Shown: positions 25,527-32,911, numbered from the stretch's first letter. The stretch is 44,276 bases of DNA from Gelidibacter sp039916245 (GCF_039916245.1 NZ_JBDSLS010000103.1:1-44276), one strand, 5' to 3'. The notes: generated by a model from the letters alone, not told the origin. Numbers and translations are program-made.

Positions 25527-26693
25527 ATGAATAGCATGTACTTCACCGAAGAACATCAACTTTTTAGACAAAGTTTACAGGATTTTTTGAAAAAAGAAGT
25601 CGTCCCTCACATTGATAAATGGGAAAAGACGGGAACGATTGACCGCTTTATTTGGAAAAAGTTTGGGGACATGGGCTTTTTTGGAATCAATTACCCTGAA
25701 GCTTATGGTGGCCTAAACTTAGATTTATTTTACACCGTAATTTTTCTTGAAGAGTTACAAAAAATAAACTCAGGCGGCTTTGCAGCTGCGATGTGGGCGC
25801 ATGCTTATTTGGCCATGACCCATCTTAACATAGAAGGCAGTCATGAAATCAAAGAAAAATATTTGACACCAAGCATTGCTGGCGATAAAATTGGTTGCCT
25901 GTGCATTACCGAACCATTCGCTGGAAGTGATGTTGCAGGAATGCGCACCACAGCTGAAAAAGTAGGTGATACTTATGTTATTAATGGCTCCAAAACATTT
26001 ATTACCAATGGTATTTATAGCGACTATTTGGTGGTTGCCGCTAAAACCGATCCTGAAGCAGGACATCATGGGATGAGTATTTTTGTAATCGATAGGAATA
26101 CCCCAGGAATTTCGGCGACCAAACTTGATAAGTTAGGATGGAGAGCGTCAGATACTGGAGAAATCGCTTTTAATAATGTGACCATTCCAGCCGATCAGTT
26201 GATGGGCGAAGAAGGTAAAGGGTTTCCATACATCATGCAGCATTTTGCTTTAGAGCGTTTGATCATGGGTATTAATGCGCATGCAAGAGCCGAACATGCC
26301 TTAGAATATGCGATTCAATACATGTCAGAGCGCACTGCTTTTGGCAAAACCATTGATAAGTTTCAAGCCTTGCGTCATAAGGTAGCCGATTTTTATACGG
26401 ATATGGAAATTTCTAAAGAATTCAATTATTCTGTAGCCTATCGCTTAAATAGAGGAGAATATGTGGTTAAGGAAGCCACCATGTCGAAATTGCATTCTAC
26501 CAAAATGGCTGATGAAGTCATTTATGGCTGTCTTCAGTTTTTGGGTGGATATGGCTATATGGAAGATTATCCACTGGCACGTATGCTTCGTGATAGCAGA
26601 CTTGGACCAATAGGAGGGGGCACTTCTGAAATTTTGAGAGAAATTATCGCTAAAATAGTGATAGATAAAAAAGACTATAAAGCAGCTGAGTAA
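25527..26693 (+). CDS. acyl-CoA dehydrogenase
   Basis: An FAD enzyme that desaturates acyl-CoA thioesters at the alpha-beta bond. The 388-residue product has the family blocks CLCITEPFAGSDVAGMRTTAE and YVINGSKTFITNG (flavin and substrate side), FALERLIMGINAHARAEHAL, RTAFGKTIDKFQALRHKVAD, and GGYGYMEDYPLARMLRDSRL with GPIGGGTSEILREIIAKIV. The usual C-terminal catalytic Glu (YEGT) is Gly here, but Glu243 in ALERL matches the catalytic base used by long-chain and isovaleryl-CoA dehydrogenases, so activity is expected. Substrate is not certain. The first in-frame ATG (25527) is used; 25536 is an alternative. Its 3' end is the source of the tandem array that follows. Confidence 0.95.
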   Translation: MNSMYFTEEHQLFRQSLQDFLKKEVVPHIDKWEKTGTIDRFIWKKFGDMGFFGINYPEAYGGLNLDLFYTVIFLEELQKINSGGFAAAMWAHAYLAMTHLNIEGSHEIKEKYLTPSIAGDKIGCLCITEPFAGSDVAGMRTTAEKVGDTYVINGSKTFITNGIYSDYLVVAAKTDPEAGHHGMSIFVIDRNTPGISATKLDKLGWRASDTGEIAFNNVTIPADQLMGEEGKGFPYIMQHFALERLIMGINAHARAEHALEYAIQYMSERTAFGKTIDKFQALRHKVADFYTDMEISKEFNYSVAYRLNRGEYVVKEATMSKLHSTKMADEVIYGCLQFLGGYGYMEDYPLARMLRDSRLGPIGGGTSEILREIIAKIVIDKKDYKAAE

Positions 26694-27078
26694 TATTCTT
26701 AGTCACTATTTTGGCGAACATTCAGCCTAAATTATCGCTAAAATAGTGATAGATAAAAAAGACTATAAAGCAGCTGAGTAATATTCTTAGTCACTATTTT
26801 GGCGAACATTCAACCTAATTATTGCTAAAATAGTGATAGATAAAAAAGACTATAAAGCAGCTGAGTAATATTCTTAGTCACTATTTTAGCGAACATTCAA
26901 CCTAATTATCGCTAAAATAGTGATAGATAAAAAAGACTATAAAGCAGCTGAGTAATATTCTTAGTCACTATTTTGGTGAACATTCAACCTAATTATCGCT
27001 AAAATGGTGATTGCGAAGAAAGATTGCAAACTGGCAGCCTAACACTATTGAATCATCATTTTGGCAAAAATTCATTCT
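26643..27078 (+). repeat. tandem array of about 87-bp copies of the acyl-CoA dehydrogenase 3' end
   Basis: Four near-identical units begin at 26643, 26731, 26818 and 26905 (spacing 88, 87, 87). A diverged fifth covers 26992-27078. Each contains the last codons of the gene (IAKIVIDKKDYKAAE plus stop in unit 1) and about 35 bases downstream. Unit 5 still reads as AKMVIAKKDCKLAA plus stop, and unit 6 (from about 27080) as AEMMINKANYKIC. Each intact unit can form a hairpin of 15 bp (arms 26647-26661 and 26703-26717 in unit 1). Substitutions in the arms of units 3 and 4 keep pairing through G-U; unit 5 adds one mismatch. The pattern suggests serial duplication of the gene end. Confidence 0.85.
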
Positions 27079-27361
27079 AATTTTGCTGAAATGATGATTA
27101 ATAAAGCAAATTATAAAATATGCACAAATTTGTTTGAAATCATTATATTAACTAAAATTTTAGCCGTTTTAGCTAAAATGATAGGCTAAAAGCTCTGATT
27201 GATTTGAATGAATTTGTAGAGGTTGAGCTTTAGTAGATCAATATTATTACAATTAAAACACTTTTTCCACCCGTGTATAGAGCCACTGGCTCAACTTCCC
27301 TCTTTAATGCACAGGTGTTTTTATACGAGATCACATATTAACCAATCTACATACCTATAAC
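27079..27361. other. intergenic stretch with degraded repeat remnants and inverted repeats
   Basis: No gene is visible here. TTTTAGCC (27158-27165) pairs with GGCTAAAA (27184-27191) around the palindrome TTTTAGCTAAAA (27167-27178), which shares its core with the array units upstream and may be an old copy. Nearer the next gene is GAGCCA-C-TGGCTC (about 27281-27293). No recognisable TAnnTTTG promoter is seen. Confidence 0.45.
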
Positions 27362-28783
27362 ATGAGAGTCAATTATTTCAAATATTTACTGACGTTATCA
27401 ATTTTCTTTTTTTGTTTTTCGGCCTTTTCCCAAAAGGAAATCAAAAATAAAATTTCTGATTTTGGTACCATGATGCCTATCGAAAGCGCTAGCATTTACG
27501 TCCAAAACACAACTATCGGAACCGTTAGCAATGCGGACGGTAAATTTGTGCTACTAGTTCCTATGCAATTCCAAAGTGACACTTTGGTCATTTCATCCAT
27601 TGGTTATAAAAGTTTCAAAACCTTAGTAAGCGAGTTCGATAATACTCAGGAGATTTATTTAGATGAAGATATCGCTTCTTTGGATGAAATTCTACTTGTT
27701 GCTGAAATCCGACCAAAAACAGGGAATGACATTGTGATGAAAGCCCTTGAGAAATTATCTGCAAATATGCCCGATATGCCTTATCTGCAAAAGGGTTTTT
27801 TACGTCATAAGGAACGCAACCGACGTGAATTTAAATGGCTTGTAGAAAGTGCCATAACGGTTTATGACTCCAGTTATATGTCTTCGGCAGCCTCCAATCT
27901 CAAGATTAATGTAGATCAAGTAAGAAAAAGTTATGATTTACGCGATGTGGATAGCTTACTTACGTATACCGCCTATCTTAAGGAAAAAGCGAATAGAGGC
28001 AACCTGCATGCCAGAAACTTAAGAAGAGATACGATCAAAACAGCTAACTTGGTAAAGGCCATTAAATGGAACGATACCAGAATCAATGGATTGCAAAACT
28101 TGTTCGAAAGCAAATTGAATATCTTAAGAAACACCAATATCACGCGGGCTTTGTTTGGCGAAGATATTTTGGACAAGCATCAATTTAGATTAGATACTAT
28201 TCTGGTTGACAATGATAGAAAGCTATACAAAATCGAAATTTCGGAAAGTCATCAATTTGTAAATCTTGAAACAAAAGGGATTTTTAATGATGGCTATCAT
28301 CCTAAAGGATGGTTGTACATCTATTACGATAATTACGCGATAAAGAAGTTGGAATATAATTTGGTCGCCGCTTCCAATGCTCAAAAGAGTAGGAGCAAAA
28401 CACTTTTTGATACTCAAATCAATCATAAGTTGATCATGACCTTTAGAGAGTATCAGGATAAAATGTATCCTAATTACATTTATTATGAAACGCCAAAGTT
28501 GGTCAATGTCGGGTATAAACCAACCAAACCTGGAGAGGTAAATGACCAAGAGTCTACCGACGAACGCTTTTACTATACGGTTCAGGAATTGTTATTTACT
28601 GAAATCATTCATGATCCGGAAACGATTGAAATGGCACTTAAAAAGCCATGGGATGCTGATATTTTTGCGGTAAAGCCATATAACAAGGAGTTTTGGAGAA
28701 ATTACAACACACTTTTGGAAAGCGAGGAGGATCAAAAGCTTATTCAGGATTTGACCAAGCGATCCTCACTTTATAAGGATTAA
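27362..28783 (+). CDS. carboxypeptidase-like regulatory-domain protein, exported
   Basis: The 473-residue product has a signal peptide (about 1-24, hydrophobic FKYLLTLSIFFFCFSAFSQ). It then carries a beta-sandwich carboxypeptidase-regulatory-like domain (about 28-107) with SASIYVQNTTIGTVSNADGK and LVISSIGYKSF, the same domain that begins many TonB-dependent receptors. No barrel or plug domain follows. The remaining residues form a region typical of Bacteroidota envelope proteins of unknown function (WKNTR-like repeats are not visible). No C-terminal type IX secretion sorting domain is seen, so it probably stays in the periplasm or outer membrane. Function unknown. Confidence 0.8.
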   Translation: MRVNYFKYLLTLSIFFFCFSAFSQKEIKNKISDFGTMMPIESASIYVQNTTIGTVSNADGKFVLLVPMQFQSDTLVISSIGYKSFKTLVSEFDNTQEIYLDEDIASLDEILLVAEIRPKTGNDIVMKALEKLSANMPDMPYLQKGFLRHKERNRREFKWLVESAITVYDSSYMSSAASNLKINVDQVRKSYDLRDVDSLLTYTAYLKEKANRGNLHARNLRRDTIKTANLVKAIKWNDTRINGLQNLFESKLNILRNTNITRALFGEDILDKHQFRLDTILVDNDRKLYKIEISESHQFVNLETKGIFNDGYHPKGWLYIYYDNYAIKKLEYNLVAASNAQKSRSKTLFDTQINHKLIMTFREYQDKMYPNYIYYETPKLVNVGYKPTKPGEVNDQESTDERFYYTVQELLFTEIIHDPETIEMALKKPWDADIFAVKPYNKEFWRNYNTLLESEEDQKLIQDLTKRSSLYKD

Positions 28784-28870
28784 AATTTTAATATAATGTT
28801 GTTGGCACTATCCTAAAAACATGGTGACGCGTGATTAATAAATAAAAAATGAGTTATTTTAAATTTTTGA

Positions 28871-28900
28871 TTGCAGATTATAATTTACTTTTTATATTTG
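28871..28900 (+). promoter_or_regulatory. Bacteroidota-type promoter of rpsU
   Basis: TTG (28871-28873), 19 bases and TATATTTG (28893-28900) match the consensus exactly. It lies 37 bp before the rpsU start. Confidence 0.8.
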
Positions 28901-28920
28901 CAGCCTGAAATTCTAAAAGA

Positions 28921-28928
28921 GAGGAGGT
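28921..28928 (+). promoter_or_regulatory. strong Shine-Dalgarno sequence of rpsU
   Basis: GAGGAGGT (core AGGAGG at 28922-28927) lies 10 bases before the ATG at 28938. I see no other start in the window preceded by such a match at useful distance. In Flavobacteriia the 16S 3' end is masked on the ribosome with help from protein bS21, and rpsU is a known exception that keeps a strong Shine-Dalgarno. This allows bS21-poor ribosomes to make more bS21. The site is seen; the control is known for the group. Confidence 0.85.
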
Positions 28929-28937
28929 TAAGACACT

Positions 28938-29132
28938 ATGTTAATAATACCAATTAAAGAAGGAGAAAATATAGATAGAGCGTTAAAGCGTTACAAACGT
29001 AAGTTTGATAAAACTGGTACGAAGCGTCAATTGCAAGCTCGCAAGCAATTTGATAAGCCTTCAGTTCTGAATAGAGCTGCGAACCAGAAAGCCCAATACA
29101 TTCAACATCTAAGAGATCGAGAAAACATATAA
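28938..29132 (+). CDS. rpsU: 30S ribosomal protein bS21
   Basis: bS21 is a small basic protein of the 30S platform, next to the 3' end of 16S rRNA. The 64-residue product reads MLIIPIKEGENIDRALKRYK and onward, with the typical basic helices (KRKFDKTGTKRQLQARKQF) and a normal length for Bacteroidota. It has its own consensus promoter and a rare Shine-Dalgarno, and is followed by a strong terminator, so it is probably controlled independently of xer and hpf downstream. In Flavobacteriia this protein helps sequester the anti-Shine-Dalgarno, which makes the strong site before its own gene a plausible autoregulatory switch. Confidence 0.96.
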   Translation: MLIIPIKEGENIDRALKRYKRKFDKTGTKRQLQARKQFDKPSVLNRAANQKAQYIQHLRDRENI

Positions 29133-29156
29133 TTGTAATTTCGAAATCAAATAAAA

Positions 29157-29188
29157 GAGATTCCTGCACTAGCAGGAATTTTTTTTGT
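29157..29188 (+). terminator. rho-independent terminator after rpsU
   Basis: The arms ATTCCTGC (29160-29167) and GCAGGAAT (29172-29179) form an 8-bp stem with loop ACTA, followed by a run of nine T residues. It lies about 25 bp after the rpsU stop. Confidence 0.92.
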
Positions 29189-29228
29189 CCTATATTTAAT
29201 GAACCAAAACTACTAATGGGTTCTTTCA

Positions 29229-30140
29229 ATGTCTACCGTGAAATCACAATTCTTGCCCTTTTCCGAGTATTTACTCCACGAGAAAAATTATTCCGCACTT
29301 ACCGTCAAGGCTTATCTTACAGATTTGGAGAGTTATTCTGAATTTGTCAATCGAGAATATGACGTTGATTCCATCCAAAATGTAAATTATCCTCAAATTA
29401 GAAGTTGGATTGTGTTTTTGGTGGAGCAAAAAATCTCTAACAGAAGTATCAATCGTAAGATTTCGGCTTTGAACTCTTATTTTAAGTTTTTGATCAAAAC
29501 GGAAACCATTCAAGCCAATCCATTATCGAAACACAAAGCCTTAAAAACAGATAAGAAAGTCCAAATCCCATTTTCACCAAAGGAAATGGAAGAGGTTATC
29601 GACATCTTAGCAAAGGAAAGCGATTTTGAGGGCGTCAGAAACCGTCTTATTGTGGAACTTTTTTATGCCACGGGCATCCGGCGTATTGAACTGATCCAAA
29701 TTAAACTCAAGGATTTGGATTTAGGCAATAAAACTTTAAAGGTTCTTGGGAAGCGTAATAAAGAACGTTTTGTTCCGTTAATTGATAGTGTAGTGACGAC
29801 TGCTCACAATTATATGCAGCTGAGAAATGAATTGGAAATCATTACAGACGACGAATATTTATTTTTAACTAAAAGAGGGTTAAAAGTATATGAAACTCTT
29901 GTTTACAGAATTATAAATGAGTATTTTAGTCAGGCTTCTTATAAGGTAAAAAAGAGTCCGCATATATTGAGGCACTCCTTTGCAACCCATTTGCTTAATC
30001 AAGGAGCTGATTTAAATGCGGTTAAAGAATTGTTGGGACATTCAAGTTTAGCAGCAACCCAAATTTATACGCATAATAGTATAGCTGAATTAAAAAAAGT
30101 ATATGCTCACGCGCATCCAAGAAGTAAAAACAATAACTAG
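29229..30140 (+). CDS. tyrosine recombinase, XerC/XerD type
   Basis: Xer recombinases resolve chromosome dimers at dif by strand exchange through a tyrosine. The 303-residue product has the SAM-like core-binding domain (about 1-88) and a catalytic domain. The latter shows the first Arg in YATGIRRIEL, the beta-hairpin Lys region KVLGKRNKERFVPL, the HxLR motif HILRHSFATHLLNQG, and LGHSSLAATQIYTH with the conserved His and the nucleophilic Tyr. The length suits Xer rather than an integrase of a mobile element, and no att sites or cargo are seen. Its place between rpsU and hpf is the usual Bacteroidota context. XerC and XerD cannot be told apart from sequence alone here. Confidence 0.92.
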   Translation: MSTVKSQFLPFSEYLLHEKNYSALTVKAYLTDLESYSEFVNREYDVDSIQNVNYPQIRSWIVFLVEQKISNRSINRKISALNSYFKFLIKTETIQANPLSKHKALKTDKKVQIPFSPKEMEEVIDILAKESDFEGVRNRLIVELFYATGIRRIELIQIKLKDLDLGNKTLKVLGKRNKERFVPLIDSVVTTAHNYMQLRNELEIITDDEYLFLTKRGLKVYETLVYRIINEYFSQASYKVKKSPHILRHSFATHLLNQGADLNAVKELLGHSSLAATQIYTHNSIAELKKVYAHAHPRSKNNN

Positions 30141-30210
30141 TGTATAACCAAATGAAAGCATGAATGAATTAGTTCCGATTTTATGCCATTAATTTTAAAA
30201 ACCCAAACAG

Positions 30211-30513
30211 ATGAAAGTAATCACACAATCCGTTAATTTTACTGCAGACAAAAAATTAATCGACTTTATTCAAAAAAGAATGGATAAACTCGATTTATTT
30301 TATGACAAAGTCATTCAAACTGATGTTTATCTTAAAGTTGAAAACACAAGTGATAAGGAAAATAAGATTTTTGAAGCCAGAGTCAACGTTCCAGGCGATA
30401 GTTTCGTGGTGAAGAAGCAATGTAAAACGTTTGAAGAGGGCGCAGATATGGCCATTTCATCCCTCGAAAGACAGCTAAAAAAGAGAAAAGAGAAATTAAG
30501 ATCACAATTTTGA
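30211..30513 (+). CDS. hpf: ribosome hibernation promoting factor, short form
   Basis: HPF/RaiA proteins bind the 30S decoding region and keep ribosomes inactive but intact in stress or stationary phase. The 100-residue product opens MKVITQSVNFTADKKLIDFI with the expected beta-alpha-beta fold, contains VYLKVENTSDKENKIFEARV, and ends with the basic helix SLERQLKKRKEKLRSQ. It lacks the C-terminal dimerisation domain of long HPF, so it is a short form. It lies 70 bp after the Xer gene and 102 bp before the first tRNA. Confidence 0.93.
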   Translation: MKVITQSVNFTADKKLIDFIQKRMDKLDLFYDKVIQTDVYLKVENTSDKENKIFEARVNVPGDSFVVKKQCKTFEEGADMAISSLERQLKKRKEKLRSQF

Positions 30514-30534
30514 TAAAATTTTCTCAAAAAATGT

Positions 30535-30564
30535 TTTGAATAATTAAATATTTACATACATTTG
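30535..30564 (+). promoter_or_regulatory. Bacteroidota-type promoter of the tRNA-tuf cluster
   Basis: TTTG (30535-30538), 18 bases and TACATTTG (30557-30564) match the consensus. It probably drives tRNA-Thr and the following tRNAs, and perhaps tuf. Confidence 0.8.
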
Positions 30565-30615
30565 CAGTCCGTTAGAAATAGCGGGCTTTTTTACTGAAGG
30601 AACAGAACGTAAAAA

Positions 30616-30689
30616 GCCGATGTAGCTCAGCTGGCTAGAGCAGCTGATTTGTAATCAGCAGGTCGTGGGTTCGAGTCCCTCTATCGGCT
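30616..30689 (+). tRNA. tRNA-Thr (anticodon TGT)
   Basis: The acceptor arms GCCGATG and TATCGGC pair with one G-T at the base. The D-arm is GCTCAGCTGGCTAGAGC, the anticodon arm CTGATTTGTAATCAG has TGT, and the T-arm is GTGGGTTCGAGTCCC(T). No CCA is encoded. A 9-bp inverted repeat flanks the gene and could form a processing stem. Confidence 0.96.
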
Positions 30690-30780
30690 CAAAAACTGAA
30701 TAAGTTTTGAGATTCGGTTCCTTCAATAAAAAAACACTGAGCGATCAGGAAAACGTTCTTTTGGAAAATAATGAATAATT

Positions 30781-30862
<82 letters not shown>

Positions 30863-31031
30863 CAAAGATTTTAAATAAGCTGTCGTCAAAAGCTTGCTTT
30901 TGTAAAGTAGTGTTTTGAAAGATTAAGTAAGGGGCACCCTTACGGATCACCGACCAACGGGAGGTAGTCCAAAAAAAAGTTCATTAAATATTGGAAATTG
31001 AGATTTCATTACATTGAAGTTTCATGAAATT
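30863..31031 (+). other. spacer with an unexplained GC-richer hairpin patch
   Basis: Between tRNA-Tyr and tRNA-Gly, GTAAGGG-GCA-CCCTTAC (30927-30943) forms a perfect 7-bp hairpin. It is followed by a GC-richer stretch to about 30972, ending before an A run. It is not a tRNA and has no clear coding potential. It may be transcribed with the tRNA cluster; its role is unknown. Confidence 0.4.
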
Positions 31032-31104
31032 GCGGGAGTAGCTCAGTTGGTAGAGCGTCAGCCTTCCAAGCTGAATGTCGCCGGTTCGAACCCGGTCTCC
31101 CGCT
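31032..31104 (+). tRNA. tRNA-Gly (anticodon TCC)
   Basis: The acceptor GCGGGAG pairs with CTCCCGC. The D-arm is GCTCAGTTGGTAGAGC, the anticodon arm TCAGCCTTCCAAGCTGA has TCC, and the T-arm is GCCGGTTCGAACCCGGT. Length is 73 nt, and no CCA is encoded. Confidence 0.96.
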
Positions 31105-31263
31105 CTAAAGTAGAATGTCATCATACAGAAATGTGTGAGCACTACTTAAAGAATAGGTCTTCTCATAATAACATATGTGGTTTGCTATTCTCAGTAAGTT
31201 TCAAGTTTCTTGTTACAGCTTTTTGAACTTGAAATCAGGAACCTGAAACCACCAAACTCAATC

Positions 31264-31335
31264 GCCGGTGTAGCTCAGGGGTAGAGCGTTTCCTTGGTAA
31301 GGAAGAGGTCACGAGTTCAATTCTCGTCATTGGCT
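31264..31335 (+). tRNA. tRNA-Thr (anticodon GGT)
   Basis: The acceptor GCCGGTG pairs with CATTGGC with two G-T wobbles. The D-arm is GCTCAGGGGTAGAGC, the anticodon arm TTCCTTGGTAAGGAA has GGT, and the T-arm is ACGAGTTCAATTCTCGT. Length is 72 nt. It is second of the two Thr tRNAs and sits directly before tuf. Confidence 0.95.
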
Positions 31336-31400
31336 CTTTTCAAATAAGCAAAATTAAATTTTTGAACACTAATATAAATTAAGATTAAAATAAATTAAAC

Positions 31401-32588
31401 ATGGCAAAGGCAACTTTCGATCGTTCAAAACCACACCTTAACATAGGTACTATTGGACACGTGGATCACGGTAAAACAACTACGACAGCAGCTATTACTA
31501 AAGTATTAGCTGATGCAGGTTTTTCAGAAGCAAGATCATTTGATCAAATTGATAACGCTCCAGAGGAAAAAGAAAGAGGTATTACAATTAATACATCACA
31601 CGTTGAATATGCAACAGCAAATCGTCACTACGCTCACGTTGACTGTCCAGGTCACGCGGATTACGTAAAGAACATGGTTACTGGTGCTGCTCAAATGGAC
31701 GGAGCTATCTTGGTTGTTGCTGCAACAGATGGTCCTATGCCACAAACACGTGAACACATCCTTTTAGGTCGCCAAGTAGGTATTCCTAGAATTGTTGTTT
31801 TCATGAATAAAGTTGACTTAGTTGATGACGAAGAGTTATTAGAACTAGTTGAAATGGAAATCAGAGATTTATTATCATTCTACGATTACGATGGTGATAA
31901 TGGACCTGTTGTTCAAGGATCCGCTTTAGGCGCACTTAACGGTGAGCAAAAATGGGTTGATGCACTTCTTAAATTAATGGAAGAAGTTGATAAATGGATT
32001 GAAGAGCCAGTTCGTGATATTGAGAAGCCTTTCTTAATGCCTATTGAAGATGTTTTCTCTATTACTGGTCGTGGAACTGTTGCTACAGGTCGTATCGAAA
32101 CTGGTATTGCTAAAACTGGAGATCCAGTTGAAATCATCGGTATGGGAGCTGAGAAATTAACCTCTACTATTACTGGTATTGAAATGTTCCGTCAAATCCT
32201 TGATAGAGGTGAAGCTGGAGATAACGCTGGTATCTTATTAAGAGGTATTGACAAAACTCAGATCACTAGAGGTATGGTTATCGTTAAGCCAGGTTCAGTA
32301 AAACCACACGCTAAATTTAAAGCTGAGGTTTATATCTTGAAAAAAGAAGAAGGTGGACGTCATACTCCATTCCATAATAACTACCGTCCACAGTTTTACG
32401 TACGTACAACTGACGTAACTGGAAACATTATGTTGCCAGAAGGTGTTGAGATGGTTATGCCTGGAGATAACTTAACTATTACAGTTGATTTATTACAACC
32501 AATTGCAATGAACGTAGGTCTTCGTTTCGCTATCCGTGAAGGTGGACGTACTGTAGGTGCAGGTCAGGTTACTGAAATTTTAGCATAA
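31401..32588 (+). CDS. tuf: elongation factor Tu
   Basis: EF-Tu is the GTPase that delivers aminoacyl-tRNA to the ribosome. The 395-residue product has the G motifs GHVDHGKTT (P-loop), the switch region around RGITINTSHVEY, DCPGHADYV, and NKVDLV. Beta-barrel domains 2 and 3 contain FSITGRGTVATGRIETG and the C-terminal GGRTVGAGQVTEILA. The gene lies between tRNA-Thr and tRNA-Trp, so a shared transcript with processing is likely. No second tuf is present in the window. Confidence 0.99.
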   Translation: MAKATFDRSKPHLNIGTIGHVDHGKTTTTAAITKVLADAGFSEARSFDQIDNAPEEKERGITINTSHVEYATANRHYAHVDCPGHADYVKNMVTGAAQMDGAILVVAATDGPMPQTREHILLGRQVGIPRIVVFMNKVDLVDDEELLELVEMEIRDLLSFYDYDGDNGPVVQGSALGALNGEQKWVDALLKLMEEVDKWIEEPVRDIEKPFLMPIEDVFSITGRGTVATGRIETGIAKTGDPVEIIGMGAEKLTSTITGIEMFRQILDRGEAGDNAGILLRGIDKTQITRGMVIVKPGSVKPHAKFKAEVYILKKEEGGRHTPFHNNYRPQFYVRTTDVTGNIMLPEGVEMVMPGDNLTITVDLLQPIAMNVGLRFAIREGGRTVGAGQVTEILA

Positions 32589-32649
32589 TTATAATGGTCT
32601 AAATAATAATTAAGGCGTCTTGATTTGTCAAGATGCCTTGATTGTGTTT

Positions 32650-32722
32650 ACGGGTTTAGCTCAGTTGGTAGAGCACTGGTCTCCAAAACCAGGTGTCGTG
32701 AGTTCGAGTCTCCCAACCCGTG
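32650..32722 (+). tRNA. tRNA-Trp (anticodon CCA)
   Basis: The acceptor ACGGGTT pairs with AACCCGT. The D-arm is GCTCAGTTGGTAGAGC, the anticodon arm CTGGTCTCCAAAACCAG has CCA, and the T-arm is GTGAGTTCGAGTCTCCC with a fair stem. The last 16 bases, plus three downstream, recur exactly 95 bp later. Position between tuf and secE is common in bacteria. Confidence 0.95.
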
Positions 32723-32725
32723 CAA
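32707..32725 (+). repeat. 19-bp direct repeat, copy within the tRNA-Trp 3' end
   Basis: AGTCTCCCAACCCGTGCAA covers the 3' T-stem and acceptor side of tRNA-Trp and three downstream bases. An exact second copy lies at 32802-32820. Confidence 0.9.
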
Positions 32726-32801
32726 ATAGAGTAAAAGAGTGGCGTAAGAGACGAGAAGTTTATGCTGAGCGGAGCACCTTTATGGGTGCGAAGTCGAAGT
32801 A
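32726..32801 (+). other. 76-bp segment between the duplicated tRNA-Trp ends
   Basis: The segment holds a REP-like piece with TGAGCGGAGC and GCGAAGTCGAAG around the hairpin GCACC-TTTAT-GGGTGC (about 32774-32789). It encodes nothing recognisable. With the direct repeats at its edges it looks like a small insert next to the tRNA gene. Confidence 0.5.
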
Positions 32802-32820
32802 AGTCTCCCAACCCGTGCAA
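32802..32820 (+). repeat. 19-bp direct repeat, orphan copy of the tRNA-Trp 3' end
   Basis: Exact copy of 32707-32725, not attached to a tRNA body. The rest of the gap to secE (32821-32911) is AT-rich with no further feature seen. Confidence 0.9.
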
Positions 32821-32911
32821 GTGTTTAAAACTTACTTTTAAAAGTGGTTTTGAAACCAATTAAAAGAGTGTAGCAAATACTCTCAATTTTAAAAAAACTA
32901 ATACAACTGTA

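Noticed and set aside
26643..27078. Repeat array considered as CRISPR
   Set aside because: Units of about 87 bp abut directly with no variable spacers, contain the end of a coding gene, and no cas genes are present.
29229..30140. Tyrosine recombinase as the integrase of a mobile element
   Set aside because: Length, motifs and the rpsU-xer-hpf context fit a housekeeping Xer protein, and no attachment sites or cargo genes flank it.
31014..31226. A 70-codon open frame over tRNA-Gly
   Set aside because: It runs through a clear tRNA gene; its apparent protein is a translated tRNA.
31198..31249. Imperfect inverted and direct repeats (GTTTCAAGTTTCTTG / GAACCTGAAAC) between tRNA-Gly and tRNA-Thr
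   Set aside because: Low-complexity, partly overlapping matches with no single convincing structure.
32620..32859. Open frames on both strands over tRNA-Trp
   Set aside because: Both overlap the tRNA and its duplicated 3' end and show no family resemblance.
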